Of a DNA stretch of 64,000 bases, positions 25,468-34,295 are shown piece after piece. The stretch is taken from NCBI RefSeq assembly GCF_009936275.1, contig NZ_AP019797.1:1231501-1295500 (forward strand). Reading direction: 5' to 3'. Below the pieces are notes generated by a model. That model was not told the origin of the DNA, made no database searches, and saw nothing but the letters and a program-made list of their open reading frames with translations. Position 1 is the first letter of the stretch. Each line of letters begins with the position of its first letter. Position numbers and translations under genes: made by a program. Source of the DNA: Rhodothermus marinus (GTDB taxonomy: Bacteria; Bacteroidota; Rhodothermia; Rhodothermales; Rhodothermaceae).

Positions 25468-27341
25468 GAGCGGGCCTCGACTTCCGGCGTCTGCTGCAGG
25501 TGGCGGAGCAGGGCCCGGTGGTATTCGCTGATGAGCTGGTGCGGTCGCAGGAAGCCCACGATTTCGCCGCGCTCGTCCAGCACGGGCAGCTCCGGATAGC
25601 GCGTCTCCAGGAAGCGGTTGAGGGCGTCTTCGAGCGTGTCGGACAGTCGTACGGCCTCGAAGGGCACCTGTACGTCCTGGGCGACGATGAGCGGGCTGAG
25701 CGCGTCGGCCTCGCGCAGCAGCGACTGCAGGTCTTCAAGCAGCACCAGCCCCAGGTAGCGGGGCGGGCGGCCGCTGCCGGGCGCCACGACGGGCAGCACG
25801 ACTTCCCGCGTGCGCGTGAACACGTCCAGCATCTCGCGCAGCGTATGACCCGGCTCGACCGTGTGGAAGTAAGGCACGCGCTCGACGACCGCCGCCACCG
25901 GAATCTGGCGCAGCAGATCGGGCAACAGTTCGGCACGGTGGGCGGGCGAGTCGTTGTGCGTGCGCACCTGTTCCTCGAACAGGCTCCACCGGCGGGCCAC
26001 CAGGTGGGTGATCACGCCCGCGAAAATCAGCGGCACCAGCAGCGAGTAGCTCCCGGTCATCTCCGAAATCATGATCGTGGCGGCGATGGGCACGTTGGCC
26101 GCGCCGCCCACGAACGTCCCCATGCCAATCAACACGTAGGCTTCGGGCTGGGTGATCAGCGTCGGAAACAGCCGGTGCAACCCTTCCCCGTAGAGTCCCC
26201 CCAGCATACCGCCGATCACCAGCGACGGGGCGAAGGTGCCGCCCGCGCCCCCCGATCCGATCGTCAGCGAGGTGGCGAAAATTTTCAGCAGGGCCAGCAG
26301 CGCCATGAAGCCCAGCGGCAGGTTGCCATCGATGGCCTGCTGCAGCCAGCCGTAGCTCGAGCCCATGATGGCCGGGAAGAAGAAGGCGATCGCGCCGACG
26401 AGCAGGCCGCCCAGCGCGGGCTTCAGGGCGGGCGGTAGGGGCATTGGATCGAAGATGCGGCGCTTCGTGCCGTAGAAGACGCGCACGTAAAAAATGCCCA
26501 CGATGGCGCAGCAGAGCGCGAAGCCGATCAGCGGGAGCAGTTCGAGCGGACTGACGAACTCGAAGCGCGGGGTGACGAAGACGGTCCCGGACCGCTCGAT
26601 GCTCGTGTAGAGCGAATAGCCGGTGATGCTGGCCACGATGGCGGGCATGAGCGCCTCGCTCTCGATGTCTTCGCGGTAGAGCACCTCGACGGCGAAGAAA
26701 GCACCGCCCAGCGGTGAGCGGAAGATGCTGCTCAGACCGGCCGCCATGCCGGCCACCAGAAACAGCCGGCGCTCCCGTTCACTCAGGTGCAACCGCTGGG
26801 CCAGCCATGACCCCAGCGTGGCGCCGATCTGGGTGATCGGCCCCTCGCGGCCGGCGCTTCCTCCCGATCCGATCGTCAGCGCCGCAGCCACGATCTTGAC
26901 CAGCCCGGCGCGAAGGCGCATAAAGCCACGCCCCCGATGAAAGGCCCGGATTACGCTGTCGGTCCCGTGGCCTTCGGCCTCGGGCGCAAGGGTGAAGACG
27001 ATCCAGCCCGAAAGCAGACCGCCTACCGCGGGGGCGATCAGCAGCAGCCAGCGACGGGCAGGATGGAGTACCTGTTCCAGATCGAAAATGTCGGTGCCGC
27101 CTTCGCCTCGGGGGAAGGGCACCGGATACCCGGCCCCTTCGATCAGGATCAGCCGGGTCAGCAGGGTTACCAGCTCGCCGAAGACCAGCGCGGCCAGCGC
27201 ACCCAGCACGCCGATAATGGCCGAGTAAAACATCCAGCGGCCCGTGATGCGCCAGTCGAAGTTCTGCGTCCAGGCCAGCAATGTGCGCGGATAGAACAGC
27301 CGAAAAACCTGGGCCGGATCGACGTGATTACGGCGGGCCAT
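25464..27341 (-). CDS. ClC chloride channel/transporter with CBS domains
   Basis: 625 aa from the ATG at 27341; an upstream in-frame GTG at 27362 would add seven residues. The ClC selectivity motifs are present: GSGGSAGREGPITQIGA (with the gating glutamate in REGP) and GSGGAGGTFAPSLVIGG. The first motif has GSGGS where classical ClCs have GSGIP, as in ClC-type antiporters or channels lacking the central serine-proline. The C-terminal ~150 residues form a CBS pair (FHTVEPGHTLREMLDVF and VRLSDTLEDALNRFLE), which would bind adenine nucleotides. Couples by a 4-bp overlap to the MscS gene. Confidence 0.93.
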   Translation of the reverse strand: MARRNHVDPAQVFRLFYPRTLLAWTQNFDWRITGRWMFYSAIIGVLGALAALVFGELVTLLTRLILIEGAGYPVPFPRGEGGTDIFDLEQVLHPARRWLLLIAPAVGGLLSGWIVFTLAPEAEGHGTDSVIRAFHRGRGFMRLRAGLVKIVAAALTIGSGGSAGREGPITQIGATLGSWLAQRLHLSERERRLFLVAGMAAGLSSIFRSPLGGAFFAVEVLYREDIESEALMPAIVASITGYSLYTSIERSGTVFVTPRFEFVSPLELLPLIGFALCCAIVGIFYVRVFYGTKRRIFDPMPLPPALKPALGGLLVGAIAFFFPAIMGSSYGWLQQAIDGNLPLGFMALLALLKIFATSLTIGSGGAGGTFAPSLVIGGMLGGLYGEGLHRLFPTLITQPEAYVLIGMGTFVGGAANVPIAATIMISEMTGSYSLLVPLIFAGVITHLVARRWSLFEEQVRTHNDSPAHRAELLPDLLRQIPVAAVVERVPYFHTVEPGHTLREMLDVFTRTREVVLPVVAPGSGRPPRYLGLVLLEDLQSLLREADALSPLIVAQDVQVPFEAVRLSDTLEDALNRFLETRYPELPVLDERGEIVGFLRPHQLISEYHRALLRHLQQTPEVEARS

Positions 27342-27488
27342 AACCGGCGGATCGTTCGACACTCTCGGTGCTACCGGACCCTGCTTTCAAAAATACATTC
27401 CGGAAGTTACCGACATTCGATGCGCAATCGAAACCCTGACGTAATTTTCTTCATTAACCCTGAAGCCTGAAATGATCTTGCCGGAGTG

Positions 27489-28718
27489 ATGGCAGCTCGA
27501 AATCTGTCGGATCTGCGCGGACGCCTGCGCAACCGCCGGGCCGGACTCAACCGCCTGATTTTTGGCCTGGCGCTGCTGGGCCTGCTCGACACGACGCACC
27601 TCTGGGTGCAGCAGCAGCGCCAGTTCGAAGAAGGCTGCTTCGGCGTGGCGAGCCTGGCACCGCTGGAAAAGGCCTTCGATTGCGCCTCGGTGGTGCAGAG
27701 CGCGGCCGGCACGCTGCTGGGCGTCTCGAATACGATCTGGGGCGCACTGTTCTACGCCGCCGTGGCGCTGCTGAGCGCGCTGGCGTTGCTGCGTCCGGCC
27801 CTGCACCGGCATCGGTACAAGCTGATCCGGGCTGGACTGCTCGGCGTCGGGTTGCTTTACACGCTCTACCTGCTCTATTATCAGGCATTCGAGCTGGCCA
27901 CGTTCTGTGCGCTGTGCCTGGTCTCCGCCGGGCTGGTGCTGACGATGGCCGGCCTGCAGGCCTACGAACTGTTCACCTTTCGACCGGCTACTATGGAACG
28001 ACCGGAACGCATCCGCACCGAACGACTGGCCCTGGGCGGACTGGCGCTGGCCGCGCTGCTGCTCATGGGCGCCGACGTCTACCTGAACGACGCGCTTTCG
28101 CCGAAAACCTCGACCACCACGGCCGACGCCGTGACCGAGGCGCAACCGGCCACGCAGACCTGCAGCTTCGATACAGAGCGGCCGCCGGTGCGCTACTTCC
28201 GCGACCTGATCATGATGAACGACCCCACGGCGGGCAATCCCGACGCGAAGGTGGTCGTCATCGAATACCTCGATCCCAATTGCCCGCACTGCAAGCACCT
28301 GCACCCGATCATGAAGCAGGTAGTGGAAAGCTACGGGCTGCAGGCCTATTTCGTCTTCAAGCCGATCCCGCTCTGGCAGTTTTCCATTCCGCAGGTGGCC
28401 GCCTTGTACGCCGCCGCCCGGGAAGGAAAATATGAAGCCATGCTGGAGGCGCAGTTCGCACGTCAGCGCTCGGGCGGACTGACGCTGGAAGAAATCCTCG
28501 ACATCGCCGAGGAGATCGGCATGGACCGAAATGAGCTGGCCCGGCAGATCAACGAGGGTGTCTTCAACGAATACATGCAACGGCAGAGCCGGCAGGCCAG
28601 CATGATCGGCGTGCGGGGCGTTCCCACCGTGCTGATCAACGGCCACTTCGTACCGGGCTACGCCCGTACCGTCGAATGCCTCGGCCAGCTGATCGAACAG
28701 CAGGCAAAGGGCTTCTGA
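27489..28718 (+). CDS. VKOR-DsbA/thioredoxin fusion (disulfide generator)
   Basis: 409 aa. The N-terminal ~150 residues are a vitamin K epoxide reductase domain with four or five helices, loop cysteines at about residues 50 and 65, and the quinone-proximal CALC at 140-143. The C-terminal part is a periplasmic thioredoxin/DsbA-like domain with EYLDPNCPHCKHL (cysteines 265 and 268) and cis-proline in RGVPTVLING. The fusion oxidises exported proteins and passes electrons to quinone, replacing DsbA plus DsbB. Start taken at the ATG at 27489 (a GTG lies immediately before it). A terminator-like hairpin follows at 28744. Confidence 0.93.
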   Translation: MAARNLSDLRGRLRNRRAGLNRLIFGLALLGLLDTTHLWVQQQRQFEEGCFGVASLAPLEKAFDCASVVQSAAGTLLGVSNTIWGALFYAAVALLSALALLRPALHRHRYKLIRAGLLGVGLLYTLYLLYYQAFELATFCALCLVSAGLVLTMAGLQAYELFTFRPATMERPERIRTERLALGGLALAALLLMGADVYLNDALSPKTSTTTADAVTEAQPATQTCSFDTERPPVRYFRDLIMMNDPTAGNPDAKVVVIEYLDPNCPHCKHLHPIMKQVVESYGLQAYFVFKPIPLWQFSIPQVAALYAAAREGKYEAMLEAQFARQRSGGLTLEEILDIAEEIGMDRNELARQINEGVFNEYMQRQSRQASMIGVRGVPTVLINGHFVPGYARTVECLGQLIEQQAKGF

Positions 28719-28743
28719 GATCAACGCTCGAAATTTCTTCGGT

Positions 28744-28776
28744 AAGGGGCCGACACAAGGGGCGGCCCTTTTCTTT
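28744..28776 (+). terminator. Intrinsic terminator after VKOR gene
   Basis: Arms AAGGGGCCG and CGGCCCTT with one bulged G, followed by TTCTTT. Confidence 0.65.
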
Positions 28777-28796
28777 AAGGCAGTGCAGCAAGGCGG

Positions 28797-29213
28797 GTGA
28801 AGACAGTGAGACGTGGGGGGCTGCAAACGGTGCTTTTGGGAGCTGTTGTGTGGAGCCTGATGGGCTTGCGGGCGATCGCGCAGGAAGAATCCTGGTGGAC
28901 GGCCGTCTGGAAACCGCTGCTGACTTACCGGGGCGTGGAGATTACCTATCTGTTTTACGCGGAAAGAGGCAGTTCCTACGAGGGCGTGGTGCTCCGCCTG
29001 CACAATCGTAACGACTTTCCGGTGGCCTGTCGCTTTCAGGTGGTCTTCCGGGCTGACGACGGAAGCGAAGAGGTAGCCTGGGTGGCCGATACGCTGCGGG
29101 CCGGTGAGATGCGTACGGGCGGGCTTTCGGGGCTGTTCTGGATGCCGTTCCGCGATGGCCGCTCGGTGGCCGAACTGGGCCTCCGCAAAATCCGCATCGA
29201 GGCGCTTCAATAA
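28797..29213 (+). CDS. Small secreted protein of unknown function
   Basis: Up to 138 aa from a GTG at 28797; a second GTG at 28806 fits better with the purine-rich site AAGGCGG about 9 nt before it. Signal peptide (LLGAVVWSLMGLRAIAQ), then a short beta-rich domain: YRGVEITYLFYAERGSSYEGVVLRLHNRNDFPVACRFQVVFRADDGSEE, which reads like a single beta-sandwich (DUF-type periplasmic) domain. Lacks a sorting domain or cysteine bridge. I do not recognise the family. Convergent with hyuB. Confidence 0.65.
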   Translation: MKTVRRGGLQTVLLGAVVWSLMGLRAIAQEESWWTAVWKPLLTYRGVEITYLFYAERGSSYEGVVLRLHNRNDFPVACRFQVVFRADDGSEEVAWVADTLRAGEMRTGGLSGLFWMPFRDGRSVAELGLRKIRIEALQ

Positions 29214-29249
29214 AGCGAGACGCCTGCTGTGAAATCGCTGCATCGGGTT

Positions 29250-29266
29250 GCACCGCATTGCGGTGC
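29250..29266. terminator. Short hairpin between convergent genes
   Basis: Arms GCACCGC and GCGGTGC around a 3-nt loop, no T-run on either side; perhaps a bidirectional transcription barrier. Confidence 0.3.
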
Positions 29267-29287
29267 GGTTGCTCCGGAACCTGAAAA

Positions 29288-30847
29288 CTATGCAGGCGGG
29301 CCCCAGCCGCCGCCTCCGGGCGTTTCGATGCGGATGCGGTCGCCGGCTTCGGCCTGAAAACTGGTCTTTCCGGGCATCTGGCGCACCTCGCCCCGGTGAA
29401 TCCACAGGTTGCGGCCGGGCTGGCCCGGCGCGCCGCCGGCCAGTCCGTAGGGCGGCCGTCGCCGCCGTTCGGTCAGCCAGGTAACCTGTGCCGGCGCCAG
29501 CAGCTCGATCTCCCGGATGAGCCCGTCGCCGCCCCGATGGCGGCCGGCGCCGCCCGACCCGTCCCGGATCGCATAGTGCGTTACGCGGAGCGGATAGGCG
29601 TACTCCAGCGCCTCGACGGGCGTGTTCAGCGTGTTCGTCATGTGCGTGTGCACGGCCGAGGTGCCATCGGCATCGGGCAGGGCCCCGGCGCCGCCAGCCA
29701 GCGTCTCGTAGTAGGCGTAGTAACGGCCGGTGCGCGGGTCGAGTCCGCCGATCGTCAGGTTATTCATAGTACCCTGAGAGGCGGCCGGAATGCGATCGGG
29801 GCAGACCTGCGCCAGCGCGCCCAGCAGCACATCGACGATCCGCTGGGAGGTCTCCACGTTGCCGCCGGCGACCGCCGCCGGTAGTCGAGCATCGACGAGC
29901 GTGCCGGGCCGGGTAACGATCTGCAGGGGGCGCAGGCAGCCCGCGTTGGCCGGCACGTCGTAGCCCAGCAAGGCCCGGAACACATAGTACACGGCCGAGA
30001 CCGTGATGGCACGGACGGCGTTCAGGCTACCCGCGCACTGGGGATCGGTCTCGGAGAAGTCGATCGTGGCCGTGTCGCCCGCGATGGTCAGCTTGACCCG
30101 GATCCACAGGGGCGCTTCGCCGATCCCGTCGTCGTCGAGCGCATCTTCGAAGCGCCAGGTGCCGTCAGGCAGCGTCTGCAGCAGGGTGCGCATCAACCGC
30201 TCGGCATAATCCAGCAGGGCCGAAAAAGCCGCCTGGAGCGTATCGGGGCCGTAGGTGGCGGCCAGCTCCTGCAGGCGCCGGACGCCCCGCTCGTTGGCGG
30301 CCAGTTGCGCACGCAGGTCGCCGCGCCGCTCGTCGGGTGTGCGCACGTTGGCGAGCAGCAATTCCCACACGGCCCGGTTCGGGCGGCCGCGCTCCATGAG
30401 CTTAACGGGCGGGATGATGAGCCCTTCCTGAAAGATTTCGCGCGACAGCGGCATCGAGCCCGGTGCCATGCCGCCGATGTCGGCATGATGGGCGCGGCTG
30501 GCCACGAAACCGAGCAACTTCCCTTCGACGAACACCGGCGAAACGAGCGTCAGGTCCGGCAGGTGCGTGCCACCCCGGAACGGATCGTTGAGCAGCACGG
30601 CATCGCCCGGTTTCAGCTCGGGAAATGCTTCGCGACAGGCCTGCACCGACAGCGGCAACGCGCCCAGATGTACGGGAATGTGGGCGGCCTGGGCCACCAG
30701 TTCGCCATCGGACGTGAACAGCGCGCACGAATAGTCGCGGCGCTCCTTGATGTTCGGCGAAAAGCCGGTGCGGCGCAGCACGGCGCCCATTTCCTCGGCC
30801 ACCGCGGCCAGCAGGTGGCGAAAAATTTCCAGCCGAACCGGGTCCAT
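29288..30847 (-). CDS. hyuB: Hydantoinase/oxoprolinase subunit B
   Basis: 519 aa from the ATG at 30847, chosen because it follows the hyuA stop by one base and begins MDPVRLEIFRHLLAAVAEEMG, the usual HyuB start; a frame-extending ATG at 30883 lies in hyuA. Typical motifs: LRRTGFSPNIKERRDYSCALF, LNDPFRGGTHLPDLTLV, RAHHADIGGMAPGSMP and the glycine-rich end GGGGWGPP. HyuB forms the catalytic partner of HyuA in ATP-dependent cleavage of hydantoins or 5-oxoproline. Same-strand neighbours hyuA and an Nramp-like transporter form one operon. Confidence 0.93.
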   Translation of the reverse strand: MDPVRLEIFRHLLAAVAEEMGAVLRRTGFSPNIKERRDYSCALFTSDGELVAQAAHIPVHLGALPLSVQACREAFPELKPGDAVLLNDPFRGGTHLPDLTLVSPVFVEGKLLGFVASRAHHADIGGMAPGSMPLSREIFQEGLIIPPVKLMERGRPNRAVWELLLANVRTPDERRGDLRAQLAANERGVRRLQELAATYGPDTLQAAFSALLDYAERLMRTLLQTLPDGTWRFEDALDDDGIGEAPLWIRVKLTIAGDTATIDFSETDPQCAGSLNAVRAITVSAVYYVFRALLGYDVPANAGCLRPLQIVTRPGTLVDARLPAAVAGGNVETSQRIVDVLLGALAQVCPDRIPAASQGTMNNLTIGGLDPRTGRYYAYYETLAGGAGALPDADGTSAVHTHMTNTLNTPVEALEYAYPLRVTHYAIRDGSGGAGRHRGGDGLIREIELLAPAQVTWLTERRRRPPYGLAGGAPGQPGRNLWIHRGEVRQMPGKTSFQAEAGDRIRIETPGGGGWGPPA

Positions 30848-30848
30848 T

Positions 30849-32840
30849 TCAGGTATCGATCCAGACATGGCCGAAGCGGTCAACGTGGGCGGTGGTTTCC
30901 GGGGGCAGGTAAATGGTCGTATCGGGGCGTACGAGCACGGCGGGACCGAGCAGTCGGTTGCCGGCGCTCAGGCGGGTGGCGTCGAAGAAGGGGACGTCCG
31001 CCCGGCTCGTCTCGAGCACGACCGGGGTCCTGTCCAGCAGGGCTTCGGAGGGCGGAACGGGATCGCCCGCCTCGACCGTCGGGAGCGCGGGCGGCGCGAT
31101 CGGTCCGGTAGCCCGCACGCGCAGGTTGACGATCTCGGGCACGAGGTCCGGCGTGGCATAGCCGTAGCGCCGCCGGTGCAGTCGGTGGAAGGCACGGATC
31201 CAGCCGCGGCCGAAGGGCACGGTCAGTTCGTAGCTCTGGCCGGGATAGCGGACGTCGAGCAGGCGTTCGATCCGGATCTGACCCGACGCAAAGCCTTCGG
31301 CGCGTAGCTCCTCGCGTCCCTGGCGGACCAGCGGATCGAAACGCCGACGCAGTTCTTCCGACGACGTGGTGCCTGGGAGCATGACGGTCTGGACATAGTC
31401 GCGCACCACGTCGGCGGCCAGCATGCCCAGCGCCGAGAGCACCGAAGCCTGGGCGGGCACGAGCACGCGGCGAATGCCCAGCGCCCGGGCGAGCGTGGCC
31501 GCGTGCAGGCCGCCGGCGCCGCCGAACGAGACGAGCACGAAATCGCGCGGGTCGTAGCCACGCTCGACCGAGATTACGCGGAGCGCCCGGGCCATGTGGG
31601 CTTCGGCCACCGCCACGATGCCCCGGGCGGCCGCCTGAGCGGGCGTCAGGCCGGGGGGCACGTCCAGGCGCAGCGTTCGGGCCAGTCGCGTCAGGGCCTC
31701 CTCGGCGGCTTCGGCGTCCAGCCGATGGCGGCCGCCGAGAAAGGCATCCGGCCGCAGGCGGCCGAGCACCAGGTGGGCGTCGGTCACGGTGGGTTCGATG
31801 CCGCCGCGTCCGTAACAGACCGGACCGGGATCGGCACCGGCGCTTTCCGGCCCCACGCGCAGGGCGCCGCCGGGATCGACCCGCGCAATGGAGCCGCCAC
31901 CGGACCCGACCGTGTGGATGTCGAGCAACGGGATCCCGATGGGAAGCCCGCCGATGGTACCTTCGGTGGTGAGGGGCAGGGCGTCGGGCACCAGCGCCAC
32001 GTCCGTGGACGTGCCGCCCATGTCGAACGTGATCAGGTGGCGGGTGCCGGACAGCTCGGCCACGAAGCGGGCGCCGATCAGGCCGCCGGCCGGTCCCGAG
32101 AGCACGCAGCGGACGGCCTGGGTGCGGGCCTCGCGGGCATGAATCAGGCCGCCGCTGGACTGCATCACGCGCAACGTGCCGCCCAGCGCGGCTTCGAGGC
32201 GGCCGAGGTAACGATCCAGCACGGGGGCCACGTAGGCACTGGCCGTCGTGGTGCTGGCCCGCTCGTACTCCCGGAAAGCGGGCAGGATGTCGCTGGAGGC
32301 CGCCACCACGAAGCCGGCTTCCCGCAGTGCGCGCGCCAGCCGTTGCTCGTGGTCCGGGTGGGCAAAAGAAAAAAGCAGACAGACGGCGACCGACTCCACG
32401 CGGGCCGACCGAAGCGCCTCGATCAGCGGTGGAATGGCCGTCTCGTCCAGCGGTTGAAGCACCGATCCGTCGGGACCCACGCGTTCCGGCACTTCAAAGC
32501 ACAGCGTGCGTGGCACGAGCGGTTCGGGCCGTCGGGCGGCCAGATCGTACAACTCGGCCCGGTTCTGACGGCCGATATGCAGCAGGTCCCGAAAGCCCGC
32601 CGTCGTGACGAAGGCCGTGCGCGCGCCTTTGCGTTCCAGCAGGGCGTTCGTGGCGACGGTCGAGCCGTGCACGATCTGGCGTGCGGCCGCTGGCACCTGC
32701 TGCAGGCCTTCGAGCACGGCACGCGCCGGATCGTCCGGCGTGGAGAAGATCTTGAAGGTAGTCAGGCGCCCGTCCGTTTCGTCGAAAACGACAAAGTCCG
32801 TAAAGGTCCCTCCGATGTCGATACCTACGCGGATGCTCAT
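30849..32840 (-). CDS. hyuA: Hydantoinase/oxoprolinase subunit A (ATPase)
   Basis: 663 aa from the ATG at 32840; a much longer frame continues upstream but there it only shadows the transporter. Actin/hexokinase-type phosphate-binding loop RVGIDIGGTFTDFVVFD at the N-terminus, then IVHGSTVATNALLERKGA, LSGPAGGLIGARF, FDMGGTSTDVALV and HTVGSGGGSIARVDPGGALRVGPESAGADPGPVCYGRGG. These are the HyuA/OPLAH hallmarks. The start overlaps the transporter stop by 4 bp. Substrate (5-oxoproline, hydantoin or acetone-like carboxylase) is not fixed by sequence; the partner context favours oxoproline. Confidence 0.93.
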   Translation of the reverse strand: MSIRVGIDIGGTFTDFVVFDETDGRLTTFKIFSTPDDPARAVLEGLQQVPAAARQIVHGSTVATNALLERKGARTAFVTTAGFRDLLHIGRQNRAELYDLAARRPEPLVPRTLCFEVPERVGPDGSVLQPLDETAIPPLIEALRSARVESVAVCLLFSFAHPDHEQRLARALREAGFVVAASSDILPAFREYERASTTTASAYVAPVLDRYLGRLEAALGGTLRVMQSSGGLIHAREARTQAVRCVLSGPAGGLIGARFVAELSGTRHLITFDMGGTSTDVALVPDALPLTTEGTIGGLPIGIPLLDIHTVGSGGGSIARVDPGGALRVGPESAGADPGPVCYGRGGIEPTVTDAHLVLGRLRPDAFLGGRHRLDAEAAEEALTRLARTLRLDVPPGLTPAQAAARGIVAVAEAHMARALRVISVERGYDPRDFVLVSFGGAGGLHAATLARALGIRRVLVPAQASVLSALGMLAADVVRDYVQTVMLPGTTSSEELRRRFDPLVRQGREELRAEGFASGQIRIERLLDVRYPGQSYELTVPFGRGWIRAFHRLHRRRYGYATPDLVPEIVNLRVRATGPIAPPALPTVEAGDPVPPSEALLDRTPVVLETSRADVPFFDATRLSAGNRLLGPAVLVRPDTTIYLPPETTAHVDRFGHVWIDT

Positions 32841-34129
32841 GGGGCAAGACGACGCAGTCGATACAGATAGCGACCCAGAAGCAGTAGCAAAAAGAAGGTA
32901 ATGCCGCCGGCCAGTTTCAGCAGCAGCGACTCCGACAGTACCGGACCCACGCCGGCCGCCTGCAATGCGGCCAGCAGGTTGCGCAGGCCGAGCAACACGG
33001 CGATCCCGACCGAGAGGCCGGCGAGCACGTTCAGCCCGGGCGAAGTGAGGCCGTCGCGTCCCATCAGGCGCGGATCGTTGGTGGCGATCCACAGAAATAC
33101 GGCCACGATCGGTAGCAGCACGCCGTTGAGTGCCTGGGCCGTGATGATGGCCGGGATCGGCCGCAGGTCCAGCAGACTCAGGAGCACGCCGCTGCCCCAT
33201 ACCACCAGCCAGGTAAGCCGGTAGGTGCGGTCGTGCTCCGAGGCGTTCGGTGCACTCAGCAGGCCCCGGGCCGTGATGGCGGCGGCGATGGGCGCCGTCA
33301 GCGCCGACGTGAAGCCGGCCGCAAAGAGTCCCAGCGCGAACAGGGTGCGGGCCCAGGTGCCCAGCACCCGACCGAGCGTGTCGGCAAGGGCCGCGTAGGT
33401 GAAGGTGCCCTGTACCGCCGTGCCGACCACCAGCACGGCCATCGAGATCAGGCCGCCGCCGACGATGGCCACGGCCAGCCCGAAGCGCGTAGTGTCCAGC
33501 GGCTCGCCCCGGGCCAGCCCGGAGCCCAGAAACAGGTTGTAGGGTACGACGGTGGTGCCGATCAACCCTACCACCAGCAGGCCGGCGCCCTCCGGCAGCG
33601 CGGGCCAGACCAGATGGCGCAGCAGCGCGGCGTCGGGCGGATGCACCTGCAGGGCGGTGATCAGAAACGCCAGGCCCATGAACGCCACGAAGACGCCGAG
33701 CACGCGTGGCAACATGCGCAGCGTGCCGAACCAGAGTAGGGTGCCCGAAAGCAAACCCACGCCGAGCACCAGCAGACGGCGAGGCACGTCGAACACCAGC
33801 TCCAGTCCGGCCACGGCGCCCAGTACGTTTCCCACCTCGAAGGCCGCATTGCCCAGCACGATGGCGCCCAGCGCCAGCAATCGGACGGCCACGCCTTTCC
33901 AGCCGTCGAACTGATCGCGCAGCGCTTCGGCCAGCGGACGTCCCGAGCAGATGGCCAGCCGGGCGGCCGCCTCCTGCAGCGTCCAGCAGGCCAGCGTCGA
34001 GAACGTCAGCGCCCACAGTAGAGCCAGCCCGTAGCCGGCCCCGGCGGCCGCCGCTGTGGTGACCGTGCCCGGACCAATGAAGGCCGCCGTCAGAACGGCC
34101 CCGAGCAGGATGGACGTCCAGCGTCGCAT
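32837..34129 (-). CDS. Divergent Nramp-family transporter
   Basis: 430 aa with about 11 membrane helices. The Nramp fold is recognisable from TM1 AAFIGPGTVTTAAAAGAGYG and TM6 GTTVVPYNLFLGSGLARGE. In metal-transporting Nramps TM1 carries DPGN and TM6 the metal-binding A/M-x-P-H. Here TM1 reads GPGT (residues 19-22) and TM6 reads VPY (195-197), so the metal ligands (aspartate, asparagine, methionine) are gone. It likely does not carry Mn or Fe. It overlaps hyuA by 4 bp and heads the hyu operon, which suggests a substrate transporter for 5-oxoproline or hydantoin (inference, supported by the B. subtilis ycsG case). Confidence 0.85.
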   Translation of the reverse strand: MRRWTSILLGAVLTAAFIGPGTVTTAAAAGAGYGLALLWALTFSTLACWTLQEAAARLAICSGRPLAEALRDQFDGWKGVAVRLLALGAIVLGNAAFEVGNVLGAVAGLELVFDVPRRLLVLGVGLLSGTLLWFGTLRMLPRVLGVFVAFMGLAFLITALQVHPPDAALLRHLVWPALPEGAGLLVVGLIGTTVVPYNLFLGSGLARGEPLDTTRFGLAVAIVGGGLISMAVLVVGTAVQGTFTYAALADTLGRVLGTWARTLFALGLFAAGFTSALTAPIAAAITARGLLSAPNASEHDRTYRLTWLVVWGSGVLLSLLDLRPIPAIITAQALNGVLLPIVAVFLWIATNDPRLMGRDGLTSPGLNVLAGLSVGIAVLLGLRNLLAALQAAGVGPVLSESLLLKLAGGITFFLLLLLGRYLYRLRRLAP

Positions 34130-34295
34130 GGAAAATTCCGGCGCAGAGCATTCTTGCGACCGGAAACTATGAGATTCTTCCCCAGAAATGCTACCGCCCC
34201 GTCGAACATGCGGGGTGATCGCGTCGGTCCGCTCCTACTTTATTCGGCCGTTTTGTATGTTCTGGAAAAAATTGACCGGCATTCAGGATGGGGGC

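Noticed and set aside
32841-34151. N-terminal extension of the hyuA frame
   Set aside because: This part shadows the transporter gene; the HyuA conserved start is at 32840.
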